Positions 1 through 8,388 of a DNA stretch of 64,000 nucleotides are shown here, in pieces. The stretch's first letter is position 1; the number at the start of each line of letters is the position of its first letter. The notes under the pieces were generated by a model, which was not told the DNA's origin, ran no database searches, and saw only the letters and a list, made by a program, of their open reading frames with translations. The position numbers and the translations under genes are program-made. Source of the DNA: an uncultured Caldilineaceae bacterium (GTDB taxonomy: Bacteria; Chloroflexota; Anaerolineae; Caldilineales; Caldilineaceae); NCBI GenBank assembly GCA_951813625.1, contig CATOTS010000005.1:248001-312000 (forward strand), in the 5' to 3' direction.

Positions 1-646
1 CGAAAACCTCCGGCTGCGTACAGAACGGCATCGTGCCAACCGAGCCCCGCCGCAGCTCTTCGATGAAAAACCCGCCACCCGCGCCCCCGAAGATCGTCAA
101 CCGGTCTCCGGCTTGCGTAGCCATCGCCGACACTCTCTCCACCACAGGCAAGCTCTCCACCTTGATGTAGCGAACCCACTCACACGTTTCCGCCAGGCGC
201 CGCGCCAGCGCAGGCGATATTGGCGAAGCCGGCACGTCCTGTATGAAGATCGGCAACGCCACCGCGTCCGAAATCTCACGATAGTACGCAATGATCTCAT
301 CCGCCCCAACAGGGAAAAAGGAGGGCGGCAGCACCATCAGCGCGTCGGCCCCGTTCTCATGCGCCAGGCGGCTGTAATGAACGGCCAGGTCTGTGCCCTG
401 CGCGCCCGTGTTGATCACAACCGGAACACGGCCTGCCACCTGGTCGACCACAATGCGCGTCATGGTTACCCGTTCGGCCTCGGTCAGCTTGAAGACCTCG
501 CTCCCCAGCGCAACCCCCAACCCGTGGACCCCGGCACTGAGATTGAAATCGATCAGGCTGCGCAGACTCTCTTCGTCGATCTGCGAACTCTCGTCAAACG
601 GGGTAACCAGAATCGGAAAAACTCCCTGCATCGCGCGTCCCGTCAT
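1..646 (-). CDS. DapA-family aldolase/dehydratase (partial, runs off left edge)
   Basis: Read on the minus strand, this open frame starts MTGRAMQGVFPILVTPFDES and continues to the window edge, so the C-terminus is missing. It matches the dihydrodipicolinate synthase/N-acetylneuraminate lyase TIM-barrel family: the early ILVTPFD strand, a VINTGAQGTDLAVHYSRLA segment, and YIKVES carrying the Schiff-base lysine. The family condenses or cleaves 2-keto acids such as keto-deoxy sugar acids. The conserved tyrosine of the YxxP motif is replaced (FIQDVP), as in DapA-like paralogues rather than lysine-biosynthetic DapA, so a sugar-acid role is more likely. GGAGGA lies 3 bases before the ATG at 646; ATGs at 658 and 631 are alternatives. 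It diverges from thuA, consistent with a shared catabolic locus. Confidence 0.85.
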   Translation of the reverse strand, partial: MTGRAMQGVFPILVTPFDESSQIDEESLRSLIDFNLSAGVHGLGVALGSEVFKLTEAERVTMTRIVVDQVAGRVPVVINTGAQGTDLAVHYSRLAHENGADALMVLPPSFFPVGADEIIAYYREISDAVALPIFIQDVPASPISPALARRLAETCEWVRYIKVESLPVVERVSAMATQAGDRLTIFGGAGGGFFIEELRRGSVGTMPFCTQPEVF

Positions 647-736
647 CGTTCCTCCCATGGCTCTCGTCGCAATTGAACAACCCTCAGCAACGTTCGCTGC
701 ATCATGCCCCCGCTCCCCGATTGACGCAAATTCCGA

Positions 737-765
737 TTGAATCTATGCAGCGCGTATGCTATGAT
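737..765 (+). promoter_or_regulatory. Predicted sigma-70 promoter for thuA
   Basis: TTGAAT at 737-742, a 17-base spacer and TATGAT at 760-765 preceded by TGC (extended -10). It points into the thuA gene, giving a leader of about 120 bases. This is a visual prediction. Confidence 0.55.
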
Positions 766-893
766 TGCCTGAACTTCACTTTCAGCCGGACATCGCAGGA
801 AAGGCCGGTCGATTCCCACACGATTTGGACGGCGGCAGCGACACGTCGGCTCCGGCCGTCCGCCGCACCACACCACAGGAGAAAGGTAGACCG

Positions 894-1550
894 ATGACGA
901 AAGTTCTTGTTCTTTCAGGCGCCAATCACGGGTTCGCCGAGAGCGCCGCGGTGATCGGCGCATTCCTCGGCGACGACCCGGGGATAGAGGTCACGCTTAC
1001 CGACGACAAAGCGGTCTTTGCTTCCCCCAACCTGGCCGACCACGACGTCTGCGTGCTGGGAACCGGCTTCACCAGGTCGGAACGCCACGATGACGGCAGC
1101 GTAACCCACCACTCGGAACTGTCGGCCGACCAGGAGGCCGGGCTCTTCCAATTCGTTTCCGGCGGCAAAGGCCTCGTCGGCGTCCACGGCACCGGTTGGT
1201 GGATCGGCGGACAGGCGGTTGACCTGATCGGCGGGCACGCCAACTGGCATCCTCCCGGACTGACATTCACCGTCAATATAGAGGACGGCGCCCACCCGAT
1301 CATGGATGGTATCGACGACTTCGAAGTCGAAGACGAAATTTACATGACCGCCTTCGACCCCGCCATTCACATCCTCGCCAGCGCGCAGTGGGCCGAAAAG
1401 GCGCATCCGATGGCCTGGGTCAAACCGTACGGCAATGGAAAGGTTTTCTACACGACGCTGGGTCACACTTCAGATACCTTCCAGCGGGCAGCCGTGCAGC
1501 GCATGATGCGGCAGGGAACGCTCTGGGCCGCGAACGGGGCCGCCGGCTGA
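894..1550 (+). CDS. ThuA-like domain protein (class I amidotransferase fold)
   Basis: A 218-residue protein starting MTKVLVLSGANHGF. It has the trehalose-utilisation ThuA fold: a Rossmann-like start, KGLVGVHGTGWW at residues 93-103 at the pseudo-nucleophile elbow, a GGHANWHPPG loop near 114-123, then HPIMDG and the late GNGKVFYTTLGH strand typical of the family. ThuA/ThuB systems act on 3-keto sugars, so a role in sugar oxidation is likely, but the substrate cannot be read. The ATG at 894 is chosen over an in-frame upstream ATG at 765 because homology begins at MTKVLV and a purine-rich GAGAAAGG lies upstream. It is followed directly by an MFS transporter and a glycosidase-like gene on the same strand. 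Confidence 0.85.
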   Translation: MTKVLVLSGANHGFAESAAVIGAFLGDDPGIEVTLTDDKAVFASPNLADHDVCVLGTGFTRSERHDDGSVTHHSELSADQEAGLFQFVSGGKGLVGVHGTGWWIGGQAVDLIGGHANWHPPGLTFTVNIEDGAHPIMDGIDDFEVEDEIYMTAFDPAIHILASAQWAEKAHPMAWVKPYGNGKVFYTTLGHTSDTFQRAAVQRMMRQGTLWAANGAAG

Positions 1551-2803
1551 CGCCTGCACAGGAAAACAGGGGCGGCCTGCTCGCGCCCCTGTCCCAGCCA
1601 AGCTACAGGCGCCTACTGCTCAGCAGCGCCCTCTGGTGGCAAACCTATGCGATCTGGGTCGTAGTGGCCGGCGTTGTCGTTCTCGACATGACCAACTCGG
1701 CCCTGGCGGTGACGCTGCTCACCTTCTGGCGCCGCGCGGCCCAGCTTGTCTTCGGCGGCTTCGCCGGCATCATCGGCGACAGGCTCGGGCGGCGCAATAC
1801 GCTGACCCTGAGCCAGTTCGTCATCTTTCTGTCCTGCCTCGCTCTCCTTCTCCTCTTCGCCGGCGGCAGGCTCAGCGCATGGCAGATCGGGGCGGCCGCA
1901 TTCATAATCGGCGCCTCCTGGACCGTGGACGCGCCCGCACGCACAGCCCTGGTGCCAGACCTGCTCGGCGGCGGCCTGACCGCGGATGCAATGCTGCTCG
2001 AAAGCTTCTTGCACAGCCTTATGAACAGCATCGCCGCCTACCTGGCCGGCTGGCTCCTCGAACTGTACGGCACCGCAGGCGGGCTGGGGGCCCTAATCGT
2101 TCTGACCGGTCTCAACCTGGCGATTTTGGCCTGGCTTGGCCGCGAAAAAGTCCCGCAGACCATCTCCGTCGCGGCAACTTCCGTCTGGCGTTCGATGGGC
2201 GAAGGTTTCACCTACATACGCGCCCACCGTCCCCTGCTGATCGTTGCAATCGTGTCTGCGCTACTGAACACATTCGTCTTCCCCGCACTGAGTCTGATGC
2301 CGGTATTCGCCCGCGACGTCTTTGAAAGCGGCGTTCTCGGTCTGGGGTTGATGAATGCAAGCTACGGACTCGGCACCTTTGCCGGGCTCTATCTGACCCA
2401 CCGCATGCGCCGCCGCCTGACATTTGGTACAATCTTCGCCGCCGGTGCTCTGCTGCAATGCACCGGCTGGGCAGTCTTCGCACTGTCACCACTCTTTTCG
2501 CTGGCCGTCGCCCTCCTGTTTCTGGCCGGTGTTGGGCAGGCCGGCTTCTACACCATGCGCAACGTCATCCTGCTGACGAACGCCAGCAACGAAATGCGGG
2601 GGCGGGCCATGAGCACTGTCGCGCTCACACAAGGGATCGGCCTGCCGGGCGAAATCCTGTCCGGGTCGCTGAGCGAGTCAGCCGGCCCGCGCATCACCGT
2701 CGCCGCCCAGGCCGGCCTGACCGCGCTTGCATCGCTGCTGGTGACTTCGTGGGGTGGCAATCAGCAGGAGAACGGTCGCCGCGACGCAGATTCGGACCCC
2801 TGA
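1547..2803 (+). CDS. Major facilitator superfamily transporter
   Basis: A polytopic membrane protein of about 418 residues with alternating hydrophobic helices. It carries the MFS loop 2-3 signature as GIIGDRLGRRNTLTLSQ and a second half that starts around PLLIVAIVSALLNTFVF. It resembles the MFS_3 (enterobactin exporter-like) group, but the substrate is unknown. The start is unresolved. No ATG, GTG or TTG lies in frame between 1388 (deep inside thuA) and the first helix; a CTG at 1547 overlaps the thuA TGA, and the protein homology begins just after it, so translational coupling from thuA is the likeliest arrangement. An ATG at 1388 would add about 53 residues encoded out of frame in thuA. 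Confidence 0.8.
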   Translation: MTPAQENRGGLLAPLSQPSYRRLLLSSALWWQTYAIWVVVAGVVVLDMTNSALAVTLLTFWRRAAQLVFGGFAGIIGDRLGRRNTLTLSQFVIFLSCLALLLLFAGGRLSAWQIGAAAFIIGASWTVDAPARTALVPDLLGGGLTADAMLLESFLHSLMNSIAAYLAGWLLELYGTAGGLGALIVLTGLNLAILAWLGREKVPQTISVAATSVWRSMGEGFTYIRAHRPLLIVAIVSALLNTFVFPALSLMPVFARDVFESGVLGLGLMNASYGLGTFAGLYLTHRMRRRLTFGTIFAAGALLQCTGWAVFALSPLFSLAVALLFLAGVGQAGFYTMRNVILLTNASNEMRGRAMSTVALTQGIGLPGEILSGSLSESAGPRITVAAQAGLTALASLLVTSWGGNQQENGRRDADSDP

Positions 2804-2849
2804 AATCACAACATCAACCAACCAGACCTAAAGGAGCCAGGACGCAAAA

Positions 2850-4607
2850 ATGACCACGACGGTTGCAATCGACACACCGATGCCGCCCCCCCACTGGGCA
2901 CTGCTGGAACGGGAACTCTTGCGGGCGCAGGCCGAAGGCTGCCGCGCCTTCTTCGACCACTACTTCGACCAGCGCGGCTATCTGCTCTGCGTCCCGCGCT
3001 GGGGCGGCGACGACGGCCCCGACGACGCCGCCGAAAACCTGCTCAACTGGACAATCCTGCACGCCCTCGGCGCCGACGACGACATTCTCGACCTGTACAA
3101 GCTCGGTTGGGAAGGCCATCTGCAGCAGTACACCGAGGCCAAAACTGTCGAAGTTCCCATGGCCCGCGACGGCATGTACTTCAAAGAGTTCCCCGTCATG
3201 TTCGACTGGTTCCACAACGCCGAGGGCTTTTCCGCCTTCTTCCTCCAGGGCCTCTCCGACCCGGACGACAGCCAGTTCCAGCGGCGCTGCCGCCGCTTCG
3301 CCGGCTTCTACATGGACGAAGACCCCATCGCTAAGAACTATGACCCCGAACGCAAGCTGATTCGCAGCATGTTCAACGGCAGCCGCGGTCCGCTCCTACG
3401 CAAAGCGACCGGCCTCGACTGGGCCGGCGACCCGATCGAAGTGGAAGGCCGCTTTCGCCTCGGCCACGGCGAACGCACTTACGTCGAAATGGTGGCCCAC
3501 TTCAAGGACTACAACGACGTCGTCGGCGACCACCCAATCAATCTCGCCGCCACCATCCTGCCCCTCAACGCCTACATGCTCGCCCACGAGGAGAAATACC
3601 GCGACTGGGTCATCGACTACGTCGACCGCTGGGTCGAACGAACCCAGGAGAACGGCGGCATCATCCCCACCAACGTCGGGCTCGACGGCGTCGTCGGCAG
3701 CGAGTGCGGCGGCCGCTGGTACGGCGGAGTCTATGGCTGGGGCTTCACCGTCACCGTGCCGCAGACCGGCGAGCTCGCCCACCGCACCTACTTCCATACG
3801 CGCGCAATCCACGGTTTCGGCAACGCCACGCTCCTCACGGGGGACCGGCGCTACGCCGACACCTGGCGCGGGGTGATCGATTTCATCAATCGCAATGCGC
3901 GTGAGATCGACGGCGAGACAATGTATCCCAACGCCTTCGGCGACCACTTTGGCGAGGAAGATTGGTACGACTTCCAACCTGAACCGTTCACTTCCGGCGC
4001 GATCGAGGTCTACTACTGGTCGATGGACCCTGCGCACCGCGATCTCGTCGCCGCAGACCCCTGGATACAGTTCCTGGGCGGCAGCAACCCGGACTTCCCC
4101 GCCACAGCCCTTCAGGCCGATTTGGAGAGACTACGCAAGAATCAGGAGGAGATGCGCGCCGACACTGCTTCGCCCGACACTCGCCTCTCTGACGACATGA
4201 ATCACATCAATCCCGCCGTGACCGAGACCCTCACGCAGCTCATGCTGGGTGGTCTGCCCACCGGGCGCACGGGCGGCCCGCTTCACGCCCGGCTGCGGTA
4301 CTTCGATCCCGACCGTCGGCGCGCCGGCGTCCCTGAAGACGTAGCCGCGCTGGTCGAAGAGCTGAACGCAGATTCTGTAACGGTTGTCCTGGTGAACACG
4401 AACCAGGTCGCCGCCCGCAGGGTGACCGTTCAAGGCGGGGCCTACGCCGAGCACCAGTTCGGAACAGTAGAGGTGGACGGCCAGAAGGTTGCCGTCGAGG
4501 CCGACGCGTTTGAGGTGAATCTTGCGCCGGGCTGCGGTGCCCGACTAGTGATCGAAACCGACCGCTACGCCAATACGCCGACGCTGGCGTTTCCGTGGAA
4601 TCGCTGA
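2850..4607 (+). CDS. Putative six-hairpin glycosidase-like protein
   Basis: 585 residues with no signal peptide, preceded by AAAGGAGCC. I do not recognise a named family with certainty. The first about 430 residues are rich in Trp, Tyr, Asp and Glu and in helical hairpins (for example GVYGWGFTVT and DEDPIAKNYDPERK), like an (alpha/alpha)6 barrel. The last 120 residues look like a small beta domain (VTVVLVNTNQVAARRVTVQGG), an arrangement common in glycoside hydrolases and uronate-processing enzymes. Its position behind thuA and an MFS transporter supports carbohydrate processing in the cytoplasm. Catalytic acids cannot be assigned from sequence alone. Confidence 0.6.
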   Translation: MTTTVAIDTPMPPPHWALLERELLRAQAEGCRAFFDHYFDQRGYLLCVPRWGGDDGPDDAAENLLNWTILHALGADDDILDLYKLGWEGHLQQYTEAKTVEVPMARDGMYFKEFPVMFDWFHNAEGFSAFFLQGLSDPDDSQFQRRCRRFAGFYMDEDPIAKNYDPERKLIRSMFNGSRGPLLRKATGLDWAGDPIEVEGRFRLGHGERTYVEMVAHFKDYNDVVGDHPINLAATILPLNAYMLAHEEKYRDWVIDYVDRWVERTQENGGIIPTNVGLDGVVGSECGGRWYGGVYGWGFTVTVPQTGELAHRTYFHTRAIHGFGNATLLTGDRRYADTWRGVIDFINRNAREIDGETMYPNAFGDHFGEEDWYDFQPEPFTSGAIEVYYWSMDPAHRDLVAADPWIQFLGGSNPDFPATALQADLERLRKNQEEMRADTASPDTRLSDDMNHINPAVTETLTQLMLGGLPTGRTGGPLHARLRYFDPDRRRAGVPEDVAALVEELNADSVTVVLVNTNQVAARRVTVQGGAYAEHQFGTVEVDGQKVAVEADAFEVNLAPGCGARLVIETDRYANTPTLAFPWNR

Positions 4608-4629
4608 GGGCAACTGACCTCCGCACGCG

Positions 4630-4651
4630 TGACGCCGTTCCCGCGGCGTCA
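4630..4651 (+). other. Perfect 8-bp stem-loop after the glycosidase-like gene
   Basis: TGACGCCG and CGGCGTCA flank a 6-base loop 23 bases after the upstream stop codon. No T-run follows, so this is a possible transcript 3' end or mRNA-stability hairpin rather than a clear intrinsic terminator. Confidence 0.4.
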
Positions 4652-4717
4652 GCGCATAAACAATAGGTAGAGGAGAGAGGACGTCGGAATCCTCCTCACA
4701 ACTCTTACCTTCGGCAA

Positions 4718-6265
4718 GTGCCTGAGGGAGTCAATCTGGCTACTTTCCAGAATTCGCTGGATGAGGACTTAGAGAAATTGCTGGCCCTCAGAGATGCCCT
4801 GGACGGAGGGGCGCCACCGAATTGGCATCCTCGAATCCGGTTCCTGGACACTTACGTCAAACGGGTTATTTGCCGGACTGGCGAGGAGCCCTTGAATTGG
4901 AACTCCGACCTTCCGGTTTCAGAGTGGGAAGGTGTCACGGTAAGCGAAATCGACGAAATTGAAATCGACCTGTATTATTGCGGACTCGCGGGGATCATCC
5001 CACCCGAACTGGGGGACGTATCCCGTCTCGTTCAACTGAAGATCTCCGGCAATCCCTTCACAGGAAGCATTCCCGCAGAACTGGGAAGGCTGCCAAACCT
5101 CCGCCGACTCTACATTGTGGACACGCCTTTGTCGGGCGGCATCCCCCATCAGCTAAGCAATCTTTCCAATCTACGCTGGCTTTCCATTGGAGGAGACAAC
5201 CTGGCAGGCGAAATTCCACCCGAACTTGGCCGGCTTGCCCGGTTGGAGGCGCTTAACATTGAAGGCCGGCAGTTTTCAGGCGGCCTCCCCACGGAGCTAA
5301 GCGAGCTGGGCTGTCTATCGCAGTTGTATGTTTGCAATACACAGCTTTGTGGAACTATCCCCAGAGAATATGGGAACATGCAAGAGCTCAGTACCTTGAT
5401 CCTCCGAAACAACAGGCTCTCCGGCCCGATTCCCGGCGTACTGGGCCAACTTCCCCATCTGAGGCGACTCGACCTGGTAGGCAACAGCCTCTCAAACAGC
5501 ATACCGTCTGAATTCGGCGCCCTTGCCCGCTTGAACACTCTTGCCCTGAGTGACAATTGCCTTTCAGGATCGATTCCACCGGAATCGGGGAATCTCTCTC
5601 AGTTGGAAGAACTTCGGCTTGACAACAACGGGTTGTGCGGGGACATTCCGGCGGAACTAGGCAGACTTGCCAGGGTGAAACTAGTGTCGACCGCCAACAA
5701 TAGGCTTTCCGGCGCAATTCCTACGGAAATGGGCAACCTCTCAAGCCTCGCATACCTTGGTTTGTCTGGCAACCGGTTGGAACGAAACATTCCCTCGGAG
5801 ATCGGCAGACTACACGAATTGGTATACCTTTCGCTTTCTTTCAATCTCTTGTCAGGCGCCATCCCTCCCGAACTTGGCGCCCTAACCAATTTGGAAAATC
5901 TCTATTTGTCAGGTAACAGGCTATCCGGGTGTATCCCTCCCGCGCTGGGAAATCTGAGCAGCCTGCAGGCGCTGGACCTTTCGGGCAACCAGCTCCGCGG
6001 CACGATCCCGCCTGAGCTGGGTAGGCTGACAAACCTGAAGTGGCTGGACCTGTCCGGAAATCAGTTCACTGGACATGTGCCAGAGGCTTTGCGCCCGCTC
6101 TGCCGCGATGACCTGTCCGCTCGCGAGCCGCTGCCGTACGGAGACCCGGAGCAGCGTATGCGAGAATCATATCACTGGGCGTTGTCGGTGGACAGCGAGG
6201 ACCCGACGTTCTATGCAATGCCTCCCGGCCCCGCACGATTCATGGATTTCTATGAAGAGGATTGA
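4718..6265 (+). CDS. Plant-type leucine-rich repeat protein, no signal peptide
   Basis: 515 residues from a GTG start. Residues 1-80 form an N-terminal cap (EKLLALRDAL...PPNW, then SEWEGVTVSEI) equivalent to the caps of plant-type LRR proteins. Fifteen 24-residue repeats follow, of the form GxIPxELGxLxxLxxLxLxxNxLS, then a 50-residue acidic tail ending near PARFMDFYEED. Such repeats form curved protein-binding surfaces. No signal peptide, membrane segment or catalytic domain is visible, so it appears cytoplasmic or exported by another route. An AGGAGAGAGG stretch lies about 37 bases upstream of the GTG, too far for a normal ribosome site, so the start is uncertain. By eye the gene is less GC-rich than its neighbours, which could indicate transfer. 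Confidence 0.85.
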   Translation: MPEGVNLATFQNSLDEDLEKLLALRDALDGGAPPNWHPRIRFLDTYVKRVICRTGEEPLNWNSDLPVSEWEGVTVSEIDEIEIDLYYCGLAGIIPPELGDVSRLVQLKISGNPFTGSIPAELGRLPNLRRLYIVDTPLSGGIPHQLSNLSNLRWLSIGGDNLAGEIPPELGRLARLEALNIEGRQFSGGLPTELSELGCLSQLYVCNTQLCGTIPREYGNMQELSTLILRNNRLSGPIPGVLGQLPHLRRLDLVGNSLSNSIPSEFGALARLNTLALSDNCLSGSIPPESGNLSQLEELRLDNNGLCGDIPAELGRLARVKLVSTANNRLSGAIPTEMGNLSSLAYLGLSGNRLERNIPSEIGRLHELVYLSLSFNLLSGAIPPELGALTNLENLYLSGNRLSGCIPPALGNLSSLQALDLSGNQLRGTIPPELGRLTNLKWLDLSGNQFTGHVPEALRPLCRDDLSAREPLPYGDPEQRMRESYHWALSVDSEDPTFYAMPPGPARFMDFYEED

Positions 6266-6297
6266 TGGACCGCTGGAGAAATGGTTCCTTCAGCGCT

Positions 6298-7251
6298 TCA
6301 CCGGACCGCCGCGGCCAGTTCCGCGAGTTTCGCAAACATCGACGCACTTATGTCCACATGTAACACATGGGAAATCACCTGCGACCAGCCATGCACAAAG
6401 TACTCCCAGCCGTCGACGACAGTCAGGTTGCGGTCAACCTGCTGGTCCTGTGCCTGGCACATGAAATCAAGCTCGCCGCGATAGTTCAGTTCCCAGACAA
6501 CGCCGTCACACGGAAAAATCGCCCCGTCCGTCAACGGTGAGCCCGGCGTGTCCTTGCCCATGCCGGTGGCATTGACGACGACGCTGCCCGGCGGCAGACC
6601 GGCCAGGATTTCGTCGTTGCGTTTCGAGTCGTTATTCTGAATGAAGTCGAAACCGGTGCGCGATCCTTTCTCGCCCGCCTCGCGTTCAACCATCTCTTGC
6701 AAGCGGGCCAGTCTAGGCGCCGAACGGTTCACGACGATGAAGCGCTCGGGGCAGTCAGCAAAACGGTCTTTCCGCATGAGGTGCAGCGCCAGCGCCACAG
6801 CGGAGCCGCCCGCGCCCAGCATGAGCACGTGCCCGCCGCTGCGCCCGAAATAGCCCGGGCCGAGAATTGCGTCCAGGCTCAAACCGCCGGCAACTGGGTC
6901 GGTGGCGCGGCCAATCAATCTGCCGTTCTCCTTTGCGATGCTGGAAACTTCACCTGTTGCCTGTGCGTATGGTCCAAGAGCATCAAACAGATCGGACGCC
7001 GCCGCCAGCAGGTCAATCTTGTGCGTTGTGACAAGCGCGCCGAGCGCGAGAGGCTCCCGTCTGATGTGCGCGACCACGTCCCGATATTGCCCCGGCGCCG
7101 CGTGAATCTCGAGGTCTACGCCTTCCAGCAAGACCTCTGACCGGCCCAGGGCCTCCATCCATAGGGGAAACATCCGACGCGACGAGGACTGACTTGTCGT
7201 AACGCCGATGAAGTAAAATGTGGGCGCCTTTGGCGGAGATAGCATTTTCAT
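6298..7251 (-). CDS. Shikimate dehydrogenase-like oxidoreductase
   Basis: 317 residues related to AroE/quinate-shikimate dehydrogenases, which reduce 3-dehydroshikimate with NAD(P)H. The substrate domain has ALVTTHK with the catalytic lysine at about residue 78 and GRATDPVAGG with the matching aspartate near 118. The nucleotide domain starts with VLMLGAGGSAVALAL around residues 142-155, and VVNATGMGKD matches the family NATPxG motif. It is longer than AroE (about 270 residues) and differs in the dinucleotide-binding region, so it may act on a related polyol or cyclitol rather than in aromatic amino-acid synthesis. No other shikimate genes lie nearby. It diverges from the methyltransferase pair across an AT-rich repeat. 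Confidence 0.7.
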   Translation of the reverse strand: MKMLSPPKAPTFYFIGVTTSQSSSRRMFPLWMEALGRSEVLLEGVDLEIHAAPGQYRDVVAHIRREPLALGALVTTHKIDLLAAASDLFDALGPYAQATGEVSSIAKENGRLIGRATDPVAGGLSLDAILGPGYFGRSGGHVLMLGAGGSAVALALHLMRKDRFADCPERFIVVNRSAPRLARLQEMVEREAGEKGSRTGFDFIQNNDSKRNDEILAGLPPGSVVVNATGMGKDTPGSPLTDGAIFPCDGVVWELNYRGELDFMCQAQDQQVDRNLTVVDGWEYFVHGWSQVISHVLHVDISASMFAKLAELAAAVR

Positions 7252-7270
7252 TGGCAGGGAGCGGAAATTG

Positions 7271-7324
7271 CTCTATTGTATTTGATCTATTGAATTTGAT
7301 CTATTGTATTTGCTCTATTGTATG
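7271..7324 (+). repeat. 14-bp AT-rich tandem repeat, about four copies
   Basis: Units start at 7271, 7285, 7299 and 7313 with consensus MTCTATTGWATTTG. The array lies in the 204-base gap between the divergent aroE-like and spermidine-synthase-like genes and stands out from the GC-rich surroundings. It could be a regulator-binding array or a simple slippage repeat. Confidence 0.85.
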
Positions 7325-7455
7325 CTGCTAGGTCAGGCAAGTCGCCCGACTGCAACATGCCAAACTTTTGCGACCGTCGAACTCTCTGCTGGTACCAATA
7401 ATAGATTGCCGGGATTTCCCCGTCTATTGGCCGGCTCCTGGGCACGTGTAATCCA

Positions 7456-8388
7456 GTGAATTCACTTTCTCTCATCCCAAGCGCAGATGACATGGCATGG
7501 CAGCAGGCCAACGAAGCCCGCCTGCGCCAGAGCGCACAACGCTGGATCGACAGCAACGAGACTACCTTCTACACTGAAGAGTGGGAAGATTACTATGTCG
7601 CCGTGACCCGCGAGGGCCGGCGTCTGGTCCTGTGGATGATGGAAACTGATGCCGCCAGCACCGACTGGATCCAGAGTGTCCTGGACCTGCACGACCCGCT
7701 GCACCTGCAGAGTTCATATACGCAGGCAATGACCTTGGCTCTGCTCTGGCAGCCTTCGCCGCGCAAGGTCTTCTTTGGCGGGCTTGGAGGCGGCTGCCTG
7801 GCTACCATGCTGCACCACTTTCTGCCGCAGACAGAATTCCAGTGTGTAGAGATCGCGCAGCCGGTTGTCACCGCCGCCACCCGCTTCTTCGCATTCCAAA
7901 CCGACGACCGCCTGTCTCTTGCCATCGACGACGTGCGCGCCTTTCTTCTGCGCGACGCGGCCAACTATGACCTCATGCTGCTTGACATCTTCTGCGACGG
8001 CGGCCGCTCGCCCGCCCATGTGATGCAACCCGACTTCTTTGCGCTCTGCCGCCAGCGCCTCGGCGAGGGCGGCCTGCTGGCGGTCAACGCGGGCAACGGC
8101 GACCCCGAGTTCGCAGGAGCTGCCGGCGCGCTCGCCGACCTGTTCTCTACGGTCTATGCCTGTCGCGGCCGCGGCAGCACAACCGTGTTCTTCGCCACCG
8201 ACTCCCCGCCGCGTTCCCATTCGGCCCTGCTCGATACAACCTCAGTATTGGAGCAACACCTACAGCTTCGCTTTCCCCTGCTACCCTGGACTTCTCGCCT
8301 CGAGCAACTGCATCCCGCCCCACCGCAAACAGAGTCAGGGCGGCCGGCCGCGCCGCCCACAGATGATTCGCCACCGTCCGGCCAATGA
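7456..8388 (+). CDS. Spermidine synthase-like methyltransferase-fold protein
   Basis: 310 residues from a GTG start; an ATG twelve codons later is an alternative. The central domain is a Rossmann-fold nucleotide-binding domain of the polyamine synthase type: VFFGGLGGGCLATMLHHF near residues 105-122 is the glycine-rich loop, FQCVEIAQPVV near 129-138 the acidic strand end, and DDVRAFLLRDAANYDLMLLDIF the next two elements. Spermidine synthases transfer aminopropyl groups, but many bacterial relatives have unknown substrates. The C-terminal 50 residues are Pro-rich and likely disordered. It overlaps the FkbM gene by four bases (ATGA), so the two proteins are probably co-translated. Confidence 0.75.
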   Translation: MNSLSLIPSADDMAWQQANEARLRQSAQRWIDSNETTFYTEEWEDYYVAVTREGRRLVLWMMETDAASTDWIQSVLDLHDPLHLQSSYTQAMTLALLWQPSPRKVFFGGLGGGCLATMLHHFLPQTEFQCVEIAQPVVTAATRFFAFQTDDRLSLAIDDVRAFLLRDAANYDLMLLDIFCDGGRSPAHVMQPDFFALCRQRLGEGGLLAVNAGNGDPEFAGAAGALADLFSTVYACRGRGSTTVFFATDSPPRSHSALLDTTSVLEQHLQLRFPLLPWTSRLEQLHPAPPQTESGRPAAPPTDDSPPSGQ

